The notes beneath the pieces are model-generated. The model saw nothing but the letters and a program-made list of their open reading frames with translations. It made no database searches and was not told where the DNA came from. 64,000 bases of DNA. It comes from Vibrio mangrovi. GTDB taxonomy: Bacteria > Pseudomonadota > Gammaproteobacteria > Enterobacterales > Vibrionaceae. How positions within the stretch are numbered: position 1 is the first letter of the stretch; each line of letters starts with the position of its first letter. Made by a program: the position numbers and the translations under genes. The stretch spans positions 2,356,001 to 2,420,000 of the forward strand of contig NZ_AP024883.1 in assembly GCF_024346955.1 (NCBI RefSeq), written 5' to 3'. Below are positions 1 to 8,257 of this stretch, in pieces.

Positions 1-906
1 TGCGACATGCACCCGCTCAATGAGTGCATCGAGATCCGGATGAACCTCATCAACCCAGCCCTGTTCGTGTCGTTTATACGCCGCCTTCGGATTGATTTCG
101 GCAATAATTCCGATGGTTTTGGCGATCACGGCGGCTTTCGGCTGGGCACCACTCATACCGCCGAGACCGGAAGTGACAAACAGCGGCAATTGGGCCGGAT
201 CTCGGTCACTTTTCATTCTCACAGCATTCATCACGGTAATGGTCGTGCCGTGGACAATTCCCTGAGGACCGATATACATAAATGACCCGGCGGTCATCTG
301 GCCGTACTGAGTCACACCCAGCGCGTTGAATCTTTCCCAGTCATCCGGTTTGGAATAATTCGGAATCATCATGCCGTTGGTCACGACCACTCTGGGTGCG
401 TTCGGATGCGACGGATAAAGTCCCATCGGATGCCCGGAATAGAGTACCAGAGTCTGTTCATCGGTCATCTCCGCCAGATACTTCATGGTCAGGCGGTATT
501 GTGCCCAGTTCGAGAACACTGCGCCATTACCGCCATAAGTAATCAGTTCCTGTGGATGCTGTGCAATGGCTTCATCAAGATTATTACTCAACATCAGCAT
601 AATGGCTGCCGCCTGCTTCGACTGATGCGGGTACTCATCGATAGAGCGGGCCGTAATCTTATACTCCGGCATCAGACGGTACATATAGATCCGGCCGTAA
701 GTTTCCAGTTCCGCATAGAACTCCTGTGCCAGCACCGGATGATGCCGCTTGTCGAAGTAACGCAGCGCATTTCGGACTGCCAGTTTTTTCTCTTCCCGGC
801 TCAGAATATCTTTTCTTTTGGGCGCATGGCTCAGGTTTTCATCCCGTTCGCGTTTTGGCGGCAGAACCTCAGGGATTCCGGCTAAAATCATTTCCTTAAA
901 AATCAT
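1..906 (-). CDS. hutU: Urocanate hydratase, long form (N-terminal 302 codons; 3' end outside window)
   Basis: Converts urocanate to imidazolonepropionate with tightly bound NAD+, the second step of histidine breakdown. I translated it by hand from the minus strand; the frame is open to the window edge. Recognisable blocks are YGGNGAVFSNW, YGQMTAGSFMYIGPQG and SGLGGMSGAQPKA, the last two typical of the urocanase NAD site. Some 90 residues precede the region where the usual ~555-residue HutU begins, so this is the longer (~670-residue) urocanase form. The ATG at 906 has GAGGTG six bases upstream; an ATG five codons later is a weaker alternative. It is the last gene seen in the hutH-hutI-hutG-hutU run, 27 bases after hutG. 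Confidence 0.9.
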   Translation of the reverse strand, partial: MIFKEMILAGIPEVLPPKRERDENLSHAPKRKDILSREEKKLAVRNALRYFDKRHHPVLAQEFYAELETYGRIYMYRLMPEYKITARSIDEYPHQSKQAAAIMLMLSNNLDEAIAQHPQELITYGGNGAVFSNWAQYRLTMKYLAEMTDEQTLVLYSGHPMGLYPSHPNAPRVVVTNGMMIPNYSKPDDWERFNALGVTQYGQMTAGSFMYIGPQGIVHGTTITVMNAVRMKSDRDPAQLPLFVTSGLGGMSGAQPKAAVIAKTIGIIAEINPKAAYKRHEQGWVDEVHPDLDALIERVHVA

Positions 907-933
907 ATCATTCACCTCAGTTTATTCCCTGCT

Positions 934-1785
934 TCAATTTGTTCCCAGCTTCAATTCGCCGGACTGACCGTAAGCTAACAGTGCTTCAATTAATTGGTGT
1001 AAAACAGCACCAACGCGCTGCTTTTTCGTGTGATCGAGTTGATAGTCCGGCTGATGTCCCTGATGCTGGTCTTGATGACGGTCGGCAAGATAAGTCGCCT
1101 GAGAAAGTTCCAGTTGAATGGCATGGATATGATGTTCCGGCTGACCAAAGTGGCGGGTAATATATCCGCCTTTGAAACGGCCATTGCATACATGGCTGAA
1201 TGAACTCTGACAAACAATGTCAGCCAGATTTGCCATCAGGTTCACCGGGCAGGCATGCCCATCATTATTGCCAAAATTAAAATCCGGTAGCGTCCCGTCA
1301 AACAACATCGGCACCTGAGCGGCAATACTGTGGGCATCGAACAGAATGGCATAGCCATGCTGTGCCTGAATCCGTTGTAGTTCTTCCCCGATTTTCTGAT
1401 GATAAGGAAGCCAGACTTCCGCTTTGATACGACTTTTAGTTGCTTCATCAAACTGCTGTCCTTCCAGAAATACCGCCTGATCAGAGAATAAAATCTCCGG
1501 AAACAGCCCGGTCGTCCGGCCGGCATACAGCGGCTTATCATCCACCGGGCGATTCAGGTCGATGACATAGCGGGAGTAGTTTGCATGGATGACGCTCACA
1601 TCCATCTGATTTAAGAAGTCATACAGTTCGGGCAGATACCAGTCTGTATCCGGAAGGTTTCTGGCGGCCTCTGTAAGTCTCTTCTCCATTTCTGGGAGCA
1701 GCACCGTACCGGAATGAGGCATACTGACTAAAAGCGAACTATTGCCCTGCCGAAAACTAAATGGCCTGTCGATTTGATTAGACAT
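934..1785 (-). CDS. hutG: N-formylglutamate deformylase (N-formylglutamate amidohydrolase)
   Basis: Hydrolyses N-formylglutamate to glutamate and formate, the last step of the five-step histidine pathway. The 283-residue protein belongs to the N-formylglutamate amidohydrolase family, shown by the N-terminal SMPHSGT block, the DLNRP segment and the LFDAHSI metal-site region. It is not the arginase-like formimidoylglutamase that many enteric and Vibrio hut operons call HutG. The ATG overlaps the end of hutI by eight bases, so translation is probably coupled. The presence of hutF nearby, which makes formylglutamate, supports this assignment strongly. Confidence 0.92.
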   Translation of the reverse strand: MSNQIDRPFSFRQGNSSLLVSMPHSGTVLLPEMEKRLTEAARNLPDTDWYLPELYDFLNQMDVSVIHANYSRYVIDLNRPVDDKPLYAGRTTGLFPEILFSDQAVFLEGQQFDEATKSRIKAEVWLPYHQKIGEELQRIQAQHGYAILFDAHSIAAQVPMLFDGTLPDFNFGNNDGHACPVNLMANLADIVCQSSFSHVCNGRFKGGYITRHFGQPEHHIHAIQLELSQATYLADRHQDQHQGHQPDYQLDHTKKQRVGAVLHQLIEALLAYGQSGELKLGTN

Positions 1786-3001
1786 GACTGATTTCCCCCG
1801 CTTTCACCCGTTTTTTCAGCAGATTACCACCAAGCCAGTAGCTGAGTTCCCCCGGACTGGTCACATCCCAACAGACAAAATCAGCGATTTTCCCGACACT
1901 CAGTTGCCCGTGGCTTTCCGCCAGCCCCAGTGCCTGTGCTGCATAAGTGGTTGTTGCTGCCAGTGCTTCTTCCGGTGTCAGACCAAACAGAGTGCAGGCC
2001 ATGTTCATCATCAGACGTAATGAAAGCACCGGAGACGTTCCGGGATTAATATCGGTCGCGATAGCAACAGGAACATGATAGCGACGTAACAGATCCACCG
2101 GAGGCTGCCGGGTTTCTTTCAGGGTAAAAAAAGCTCCCGGTAACAACACGGCAACCGTGCCTGATGCATGCATTGCAGCGACATCGTCTTCGGTCATATA
2201 TTCCAGATGGTCAGCGGAGAGCGCCTGAAAACGGGCAGCCAGACTCGCACCTCCCAGAGAAGAAAGCTGCTCTGCATGGAGCTTGACAGGCAACCCCAAA
2301 GACTGTGCAGTTTGAAAGTAGCGTCTGACCTGATCAGGAGTGAATGCGATCGTTTCACAAAATGCATCCACTGCATCCGCGATACCAAGCCGGGCAATCT
2401 CCGGCAGTAGCGTCTCACAGAGATAATCAATATAGTCATCGGCCCGGTTGTGATATTCCGGCGGCACTGCATGGGCAGCCAGACAGGTGGTCCGGATATC
2501 AACCGGAAACTGTTCTGCCAGCGTTCCCGCGACTTCCAGCATCTTCACCTCATGGGGCACAGACAAACCATAACCTGATTTGATTTCCAGTGTCGTGACA
2601 CCATCTTGCATCAGAGATTTCAGCCTTCTGCCGGCGGAGACAAGCAACTGCTCATGACTTTCTTCACGGGTTGCCCTGACGGAAGCAGCAATACCACCGC
2701 CCTGCCCGGCGATCTCCTGATAGCTTATACCATTGAGGCGCTGCTCAAACTCATGGGCACGATTACCACCAAACACCAGATGGGTGTGGCAGTCGATTAA
2801 ACCGGGTGTTACCCAGCCACCGTTCAGGTCATGTTCCTGACCGGCCTGATAAAGTGGTAAATCACATCGTGGGCCAATCCATTGAATCCGCCCGTCCCGA
2901 ACCCCGATCGCTGCATCTGCTATCGTGCTGTATTTACCATTCACCATGGTTGCAGCGTGAAAACCATACCAGAGTGAATCGAATTCAATCTGTTTATTCA
3001 T
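1778..3001 (-). CDS. hutI: Imidazolonepropionase
   Basis: Opens the imidazolone ring to give N-formimino-glutamate, step three of histidine catabolism. It is an amidohydrolase-fold metal enzyme: an HxH pair lies in DCHTHLVFGG near residue 75, and an ATDINPGTSP segment carries the late catalytic Asp. About 407 residues, the usual family length. I chose the ATG at 3001, overlapping the hutH stop by eight bases, over an in-frame GTG three codons upstream. Its 3' end overlaps hutG. The tight overlaps on both sides make hutH-I-G one transcript. Confidence 0.95.
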   Translation of the reverse strand: MNKQIEFDSLWYGFHAATMVNGKYSTIADAAIGVRDGRIQWIGPRCDLPLYQAGQEHDLNGGWVTPGLIDCHTHLVFGGNRAHEFEQRLNGISYQEIAGQGGGIAASVRATREESHEQLLVSAGRRLKSLMQDGVTTLEIKSGYGLSVPHEVKMLEVAGTLAEQFPVDIRTTCLAAHAVPPEYHNRADDYIDYLCETLLPEIARLGIADAVDAFCETIAFTPDQVRRYFQTAQSLGLPVKLHAEQLSSLGGASLAARFQALSADHLEYMTEDDVAAMHASGTVAVLLPGAFFTLKETRQPPVDLLRRYHVPVAIATDINPGTSPVLSLRLMMNMACTLFGLTPEEALAATTTYAAQALGLAESHGQLSVGKIADFVCWDVTSPGELSYWLGGNLLKKRVKAGEISHV

Positions 3002-4544
3002 AGTGACCACTTGAAGTGCTTGGCAGTAAACCTGCGGGCATGAGTTCGTTGTGTACGGCTTCGGCTAACAGTGCATTAGCTTTCTCAATGTCTGCCGCGA
3101 AATACCGGTCTTTGTCATAAAAAGGCACCCGAACACGAAGATCGGCTCTGGCCTGTTCTAACCGTTCCGTCGATTTCAGCGGGGCACGAAAATCCAGTCC
3201 CTGCACCGCCGCCAGTATCTCAACGGCCAGAATGCCCCGGGTGTTTTCCGCCATATCTTTTAAACGCCGGGCGGCAAAGGTCGCCATGGAAACGTGGTCT
3301 TCCTGATTTGCCGAAGTCGGCAGACTATCCACCGATGCCGGATGAGCAAAGGTTTTATTCTCACTCGCCAATGCGGCAGAAGTGACCTGAGCAATCATGA
3401 ACCCTGAGTTCACGCCACCATTTTCCACCAGAAACGGGGGCAGTTTACTCAGATGACTATCGATCAGCAGTGCCATACGACGCTCCGACAGACTACCGAT
3501 TTCTGCAATCGCAAGCGCCAGATTATCGGCCGCAAAGGCCACCGGTTCTGCATGGAAGTTCCCGCCGGAAATAATGTCACCCTGCTCGGCAAACACCAGT
3601 GGGTTATCCGACACTGAATTTGCCTCTACAAGTAATGTCTTCGCTGCATGTCTGATCTGCTCTAAGCACGCACCCATCACCTGCGGCTGACAGCGTAAAG
3701 AGTAAGGGTCCTGCACTTTTTCACAGCCTGAATGGGATTCCCCCAGTTCACTGTTCTCAGTCAACAGATGCCGGAAAGCAGCAGCGGCATCGATCTGTCC
3801 CCGGTGTCCCCGGACGGCATGAATCCGCTCATCAAACGGACGACGGCTACCCAGCGCCGCTTCGACCGAAAGAGAACCGCACACAATGGCAGAAGCATAG
3901 AGATCTTCCGCCGAGAACAGGCCTTCCAAGGCAAATGCCGTGGACGCCTGAGTGCCGTTGAGCAATGCAAGCCCTTCTTTGGGAGCAAGTTGAATCGGCG
4001 CCATTCCGGCAATCGCCAACGCTGCCTGACCAGAAATAATTTCGCCTTTATAACGTGCCTGTCCTTCTCCCAGAAGGACGGCACTCATATGAGCCAGCGG
4101 TGCCAGATCACCGGATGCACCGACAGAGCCTTTCTGTGGAACACAAGGATATATTTCTTTATTAATCAGGGTGATGATTGCTTCAATAACTGAGAGCCGA
4201 ATCCCGGAGTAACCCCGGGCCAGACTGTTCACTTTGAGTACCATCATCAGCCGGACCGTTGCATCACTCATGAATTCCCCGATCCCGGCCGCATGGGACA
4301 AAACAATACTCCGCTGCAGTTGGTCTAAATCTTCTGCTGCAATCCGGGTATTCGCCAGCAAACCGAAACCGGTATTAATCCCGTAAACGGCCTGATCCTC
4401 GGCAATAACCCGATTCACAACCTCGGTGCTGGCGTGAATACCGGCAATGGCTTGTTTATCCAGTGAGATTCTGACCGGCTCACGGCTGATCTGACGCAAT
4501 TCAGCCAAAGTGATATTTCCGGGTTGTAACGTTAATTCGAGCAT
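2994..4544 (-). CDS. hutH: Histidine ammonia-lyase
   Basis: Deaminates histidine to urocanate without external cofactor. The Ala-Ser-Gly triad that cyclises into the MIO electrophile is visible at residues 143-145 (GSVGASGDLAPL), and Tyr54 in YGINTGFG is the conserved active-site tyrosine. At 516 residues it is full length for the family. It is the first gene of the hutHIGU transcript; about 60 bases upstream of its start lies a near-perfect HutC-type operator, so it is probably repressed by HutC and induced by urocanate, as known for other hut systems. Confidence 0.97.
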   Translation of the reverse strand: MLELTLQPGNITLAELRQISREPVRISLDKQAIAGIHASTEVVNRVIAEDQAVYGINTGFGLLANTRIAAEDLDQLQRSIVLSHAAGIGEFMSDATVRLMMVLKVNSLARGYSGIRLSVIEAIITLINKEIYPCVPQKGSVGASGDLAPLAHMSAVLLGEGQARYKGEIISGQAALAIAGMAPIQLAPKEGLALLNGTQASTAFALEGLFSAEDLYASAIVCGSLSVEAALGSRRPFDERIHAVRGHRGQIDAAAAFRHLLTENSELGESHSGCEKVQDPYSLRCQPQVMGACLEQIRHAAKTLLVEANSVSDNPLVFAEQGDIISGGNFHAEPVAFAADNLALAIAEIGSLSERRMALLIDSHLSKLPPFLVENGGVNSGFMIAQVTSAALASENKTFAHPASVDSLPTSANQEDHVSMATFAARRLKDMAENTRGILAVEILAAVQGLDFRAPLKSTERLEQARADLRVRVPFYDKDRYFAADIEKANALLAEAVHNELMPAGLLPSTSSGHYE

Positions 4545-4606
4545 GAGCTAAGTTCTCCATCACGTATGCTTAAAGTCTGACGCCTTAATTATCCATCATG
4601 ACATTA

Positions 4607-4620
4607 CATGTCTATACAAG
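4607..4620. promoter_or_regulatory. Probable HutC operator in front of hutH
   Basis: CATGTCTATACAAG matches the perfect palindrome found before hutF (CTTGTATATACAAG) at 12 of 14 positions. It lies 63 bases upstream of the hutH start, where repressor binding would block the hutHIGU promoter. The assignment rests on similarity to the second site in this window and on recalled HutC sites of the CTTGTAT-TACAAG type. Confidence 0.6.
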
Positions 4621-4683
4621 TCACAAAACAATAAGAGTAAACCGGATACAGCGCAAGTATTTTCCTCACAAACTTTCCCTCAC

Positions 4684-4715
4684 AAAAAAGGGCAAAGGTT
4701 TATGCCTTGCCCTTA
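4684..4715 (-). terminator. Rho-independent terminator after hutC
   Basis: On the minus strand an AAGGGCAAGG arm pairs with CTTTGCCCTT across a short loop and is followed directly by a run of six T residues. It lies about 40 bases after the hutC stop and upstream of the hutH promoter, so it separates the two transcripts. Confidence 0.75.
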
Positions 4716-4718
4716 GAG

Positions 4719-4734
4719 TACACTCTAGAGTGTA
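4719..4734. repeat. 16-bp perfect palindrome between hutC and its terminator
   Basis: TACACTCTAGAGTGTA is self-complementary over all 16 bases. It sits between the hutC stop and the hutC terminator. It does not resemble the HutC operators in this locus. It could be an operator for another regulator acting on the hutH promoter, or part of the terminator structure; I cannot tell which. Confidence 0.5.
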
Positions 4735-4753
4735 TTGACCTTTCGTGAGGTCA

Positions 4754-5509
4754 CTATTGTGCGAAATGACCAAACAGCTGGAATCTGGAGCCCGGAGAAA
4801 TCAGCCGGGCATTGGTCACCAGTTGTTCCCGGCACCAGGTGCGTCGCTTGATCTGCAGACACGGTTCTGCGGCATCGATTCGCAGTAATTTGCATTCGGC
4901 AGGAGATGCGTTCACCGCTTCAACAAGGTGTTCACCTTCAGTCATCGGGGCGACTTTCATCAGATAGTGATAAGCGCCATTATGCTGGAAGTCCTGTTGA
5001 TCGTATTCGGGAGCCAGCTCGGCATTGACCACGCGATACTCGATTTGAATAGGAAGATCGTTCTCATAGTGCAGAATCGTGGCCCGGAATATACTGTGAT
5101 TGGTCCGGACGCCAAGGTTCATGGCTTCTTCCATGGTCGCCTTTGCCAGTTTTATTTCAATCAACTCAGCGTGATGACTGTGACCCCGGCTGGCAATCTC
5201 ATCGGCAATATTGTGCACTTCGAAAAGGGCCGAATGGGATTTTTTCCTCGCGACAAAAGTCCCGACACCCTGCTGGCGCATGAGCACGCCTTCATCGGTC
5301 AGCTCACGTAAGGCACGGTTGATGGTCATACGGCTGACATTCAAAGCCTTGACCATTTCAGACTCCGAAGGAACTCTCTGATCCGGCAACCACTCTCCGC
5401 TGTCTATCTGTCTGCATATGGCCTGCTTGACCTTGGCATAGATCGGGCCGGGCGACTCATCAATAAGCCGGGACAGGTGGAACATCATGTGGGTGGTCGA
5501 ATTTTCCAT
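4754..5509 (-). CDS. hutC: HutC-type repressor of the histidine utilisation genes (GntR family)
   Basis: Transcriptional repressor that leaves DNA when it binds urocanate. A GntR winged helix-turn-helix occupies about residues 18-88 (PIYAKVKQ..., VPSESEMVKALNVSRMTINRALREL), followed by a UTRA ligand domain to the end. The protein is 251 residues; the first ATG may be slightly upstream of the true start, since two further Met codons (residues 8 and 9) precede the conserved region. It lies between hutH and the divergent hutF, with a perfect palindromic operator in its own promoter region, which suggests autoregulation. Confidence 0.93.
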   Translation of the reverse strand: MENSTTHMMFHLSRLIDESPGPIYAKVKQAICRQIDSGEWLPDQRVPSESEMVKALNVSRMTINRALRELTDEGVLMRQQGVGTFVARKKSHSALFEVHNIADEIASRGHSHHAELIEIKLAKATMEEAMNLGVRTNHSIFRATILHYENDLPIQIEYRVVNAELAPEYDQQDFQHNGAYHYLMKVAPMTEGEHLVEAVNASPAECKLLRIDAAEPCLQIKRRTWCREQLVTNARLISPGSRFQLFGHFAQ

Positions 5510-5599
5510 CTTAGTTACTGCTATTCACTGGCACTATAAAAGCCGGATTATAGCGGAAAAATCCCAGACTTAACAGGATAGGCATAGACAAGGATTATG

Positions 5600-5613
5600 C
5601 TTGTATATACAAG
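5600..5613. promoter_or_regulatory. HutC operator between hutC and hutF
   Basis: CTTGTATATACAAG is a perfect 14-bp palindrome and fits the known CTTGTAT-TACAAG type of HutC site. It lies 47 bases before hutF and 91 bases before hutC, so one site could control both divergent promoters. Confidence 0.8.
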
Positions 5614-5659
5614 ATAGATTCTGATAGACTCACAGCAACTCAGAAATCAGGAAAGCATA

Positions 5660-7045
5660 ATGACTGACAAGGAAGCAAATACTGTTATTTTTGCTGAACG
5701 TGCATGCCTGCCGACTGGCTGGCAGCACAACGTTGTTCTGGAAATTATCAACGGCGAATTTACCCGGGTTTCTGCCAATGCTGAGCCTCCGGGTGGTGCA
5801 CTGCATATGCAAGGGCCGGTTCTGCCGACGATGGTGAATGTCCACTCACACGCTTTTCAGCGCGTCATGGCAGGTATGGCGGAAGTCAGTCTGAATCCTG
5901 ATGACAGTTTCTGGAGCTGGCGTGACTTAATGTACAAAATTGTAAGTCGGCTCTCCCCACAGCAGGTCAACATCATCGCAACTCAGTTATATATCGATAT
6001 GCTCAAAGCCGGATATACGCAAGTTGGTGAATTTCATTATCTGCATCATGACCCGTCCGGTAAACCTTATGCTGATCCGGCAGAAATGTCTTATCAGTTA
6101 CTCGATGCTGCCGAACGTTCCGGGATAGGAATGACACTACTGCCGGTGCTGTACCGTTACGCCGGTTTTGGCGCTCAGACTCCGGATTCCGGACAAGCCC
6201 GTTTTATCCATTCATCAGAAAGTTACCTGAAACTACAGCATCAGCTTACTCATACCATGCGGGATCACAGCCGCCACCATCTTGGGATCTGCTTTCACTC
6301 ATTACGGGCAGTCAGTCCACAACAGATTCAGGAGGTGCTGGCTGAGCTTGATGCCGGTCAGCCAATACACATTCACATTGCAGAACAACACAAGGAAGTT
6401 AGTGACTGTGTTCACTGGAGCGGACAACGCCCGGTAGAATGGCTCGACAGTCACATCGGACTGAATGAACGCTGGTGCCTGATTCATGCAACACATCTGG
6501 ATGGCGGAGAAATTCACAGAATCGCAAACAGTGGTGCGGTTGTCGGATTATGCCCGAGCACAGAAGCCAATCTGGGTGATGGTATTTTCCCCGGTGTCGA
6601 CTTTACCCGGGCCGGAGGACGATGGGGAATCGGCTCGGACAGTCATGTCAGTCTGTCTATTGTTGATGAATTGCGACTGTTGGAATACAGCCAGCGCCTG
6701 CGGGATCAACAGCGCAACCGCTTGTACAGTGACTCACAAAATAGCGTCGGTGATTACCTGTATGCTCAGGCTTTAAGCGGTGGTAGTCAGGCTTGTGGCG
6801 TGAAGTTAGGACTGACTGCCGGATGTCGTGCCGATTTTATGGTCTTAGACTCAAATCATCCTTTGCTGATGGCAAGTCAGGCTCCGGATATCATCAACCG
6901 CTGGCTATTCGCCTGTAATGAGAACCTGATTAAAGATGTCTTTGTCGCCGGAAAACAGTGTATAAAAGACGGGCATCATGAACTGGAAGACCGTAGCCGC
7001 CAACAGTTTGCTGATGTCATTAAGCAGGTCATTTATCACGCATAA
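5660..7045 (+). CDS. hutF: Formimidoylglutamate deiminase
   Basis: Hydrolyses the imine of N-formimino-glutamate to N-formylglutamate and ammonia, feeding HutG. It is a 461-residue amidohydrolase: an HxH pair at His62/His64 (NVHSHAFQR), a later IHIHIAEQ strand, and a GIGSDSHVS segment with the catalytic Asp. An AGGAAAG ribosome-binding site lies just before the ATG. It is transcribed away from hutC and shares its operator. Together with the deformylase it defines the Pseudomonas-type five-step pathway, which releases formate rather than formamide. Confidence 0.95.
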   Translation: MTDKEANTVIFAERACLPTGWQHNVVLEIINGEFTRVSANAEPPGGALHMQGPVLPTMVNVHSHAFQRVMAGMAEVSLNPDDSFWSWRDLMYKIVSRLSPQQVNIIATQLYIDMLKAGYTQVGEFHYLHHDPSGKPYADPAEMSYQLLDAAERSGIGMTLLPVLYRYAGFGAQTPDSGQARFIHSSESYLKLQHQLTHTMRDHSRHHLGICFHSLRAVSPQQIQEVLAELDAGQPIHIHIAEQHKEVSDCVHWSGQRPVEWLDSHIGLNERWCLIHATHLDGGEIHRIANSGAVVGLCPSTEANLGDGIFPGVDFTRAGGRWGIGSDSHVSLSIVDELRLLEYSQRLRDQQRNRLYSDSQNSVGDYLYAQALSGGSQACGVKLGLTAGCRADFMVLDSNHPLLMASQAPDIINRWLFACNENLIKDVFVAGKQCIKDGHHELEDRSRQQFADVIKQVIYHA

Positions 7046-7084
7046 TACCAATCCGGATAAAAATGTGATCTAAATGAATATGGC

Positions 7085-7699
7085 TCAGTCAGATGCCGGA
7101 TAGCGATCTCTCACTTCCGGCGGCATCTGTGCCAGCTGAAACTGAATCATCTGCTCAAAGCTGTGCAGCAGCGGGCTGAAATCCAGATGAGGTTGCCATG
7201 CCGACAACAGATGATACCCGGCTTCAACAGTTGAAAGACAGTTGTCCCGGGGCGCTTTGCGGATCCGGTAATCCCCTTGCAGAGATTCCGGCAGATGCAG
7301 TCTGGGAAGTGAATGCAGATTGGTCGATAACTGCCACATTTTATAGGCTTTTTTCCAGGTTCCATCGAGCAGAATCACCCGTCTTCTCTGCTGCTCTGTT
7401 TGTGGCGGTTCAATAACACCGACACATTCTGAATCATCTCCGGGATATAACACATAATGGCAAACATCAGGCTCACGGAGTAATGCATTCAGCTCATCGT
7501 GGTCCGTGAAGTTCTCCCCAACCAGACACTGGGCATTTTTCAGTGATAAGGTCAGTATTCTTGCCGTTCCGGCTGGTTTACGGACTTCAGTCGGATGTTG
7601 AAGAATGATAAGCTCAACCGCTGATGATAGCGGAACAATTGTGGAGCAAAGACAGGCCTTATGCGCTTTTTGACACTGAATACAATAACGAGATCTCAT
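7085..7699 (-). CDS. DTW-domain tRNA-uridine aminocarboxypropyltransferase family protein
   Basis: Family members (E. coli YfiP/TapT type) add a 3-amino-3-carboxypropyl group from SAM to uridine 47 of tRNAs. The N-terminus has a four-cysteine, probably metal-binding, CIQC...CLC pattern, and the signature LLDGTWKKAYKM is near the middle. The frame is open for 51 more codons upstream, but the family start is the Met before RSRYCIQCQ at 7699, giving 204 residues. Its 5' end overlaps the divergent rhombosortase gene by 39 bases, so the two genes' start regions and promoters are interleaved. Confidence 0.88.
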   Translation of the reverse strand: MRSRYCIQCQKAHKACLCSTIVPLSSAVELIILQHPTEVRKPAGTARILTLSLKNAQCLVGENFTDHDELNALLREPDVCHYVLYPGDDSECVGVIEPPQTEQQRRRVILLDGTWKKAYKMWQLSTNLHSLPRLHLPESLQGDYRIRKAPRDNCLSTVEAGYHLLSAWQPHLDFSPLLHSFEQMIQFQLAQMPPEVRDRYPASD

Positions 7700-8257
7700 C
7701 TGTATCTTGCCCTTGTTCTGATCAGTTTCATCTGTATCCTCGCTCAGTTTTCTCCGTTGGCAGATACTCTGGTCTGGGATCATCAGGCTATCTACGCAGG
7801 TCAGTGGTGGCGGATCGTAACAGGAAATCTGACCCACACCAATAGGGCTCATCTGTTGATGAATCTGGCTGCATTATGGCTTATTACTCTGATTTTTAAA
7901 CCCTCCGCCCGCTCACTGCTGATCCGGTTATTACTCCTTTGCGTTTTCGTCGGAATCGGACTGCTCTGGACCTCACTTTACCGCTATGTCGGACTGTCCG
8001 GAGCTCTGCATGGTCTGTTTGCCGGTTATGCTCTGACTGAGGCTCTGTCAGGCAGAAAAAGCAGTTGGTTACTGGTGTTAGCCGTATGCGCTAAAGTCAT
8101 CTGGGAACAGTGTTTCGGCGCTTCGCCAACAACCAGTGCCCTGATTGAAGCGCCGGTTGCAATTCAGGCTCATCTGCTGGGCCTGCTGGGTGGTTTACTG
8201 CTCGGATTCAGCGGCTACCGGCAATATCGCCGCCGTTCACATCAGTCAACTGTCTGA
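7661..8257 (+). CDS. rrtA: Rhombosortase (GlyGly-CTERM-processing rhomboid protease)
   Basis: Inner-membrane serine protease that cuts GlyGly-CTERM tails from secreted proteins. The 198-residue protein has about six hydrophobic helices, the GLSG catalytic serine motif (YVGLSGALHG), a His-containing helix (IQAHLLGLLGG) and the family HLLMN element after helix two. The neighbouring DTW-domain gene is also next to rhombosortase in V. cholerae as I recall. The 5' end overlaps that gene head to head, and the last 50 bases overlap the 3' end of the convergent MocR gene, so this gene is squeezed from both sides. No GlyGly-CTERM substrate is encoded in this window. Confidence 0.88.
   Translation: MRFLTLNTITRSHLYLALVLISFICILAQFSPLADTLVWDHQAIYAGQWWRIVTGNLTHTNRAHLLMNLAALWLITLIFKPSARSLLIRLLLLCVFVGIGLLWTSLYRYVGLSGALHGLFAGYALTEALSGRKSSWLLVLAVCAKVIWEQCFGASPTTSALIEAPVAIQAHLLGLLGGLLLGFSGYRQYRRRSHQSTV

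Noticed and set aside
7..885. Two plus-strand frames (7-285 and 406-885)
   Set aside because: They are antisense shadows of hutU, whose minus-strand translation gives clear urocanase motifs.
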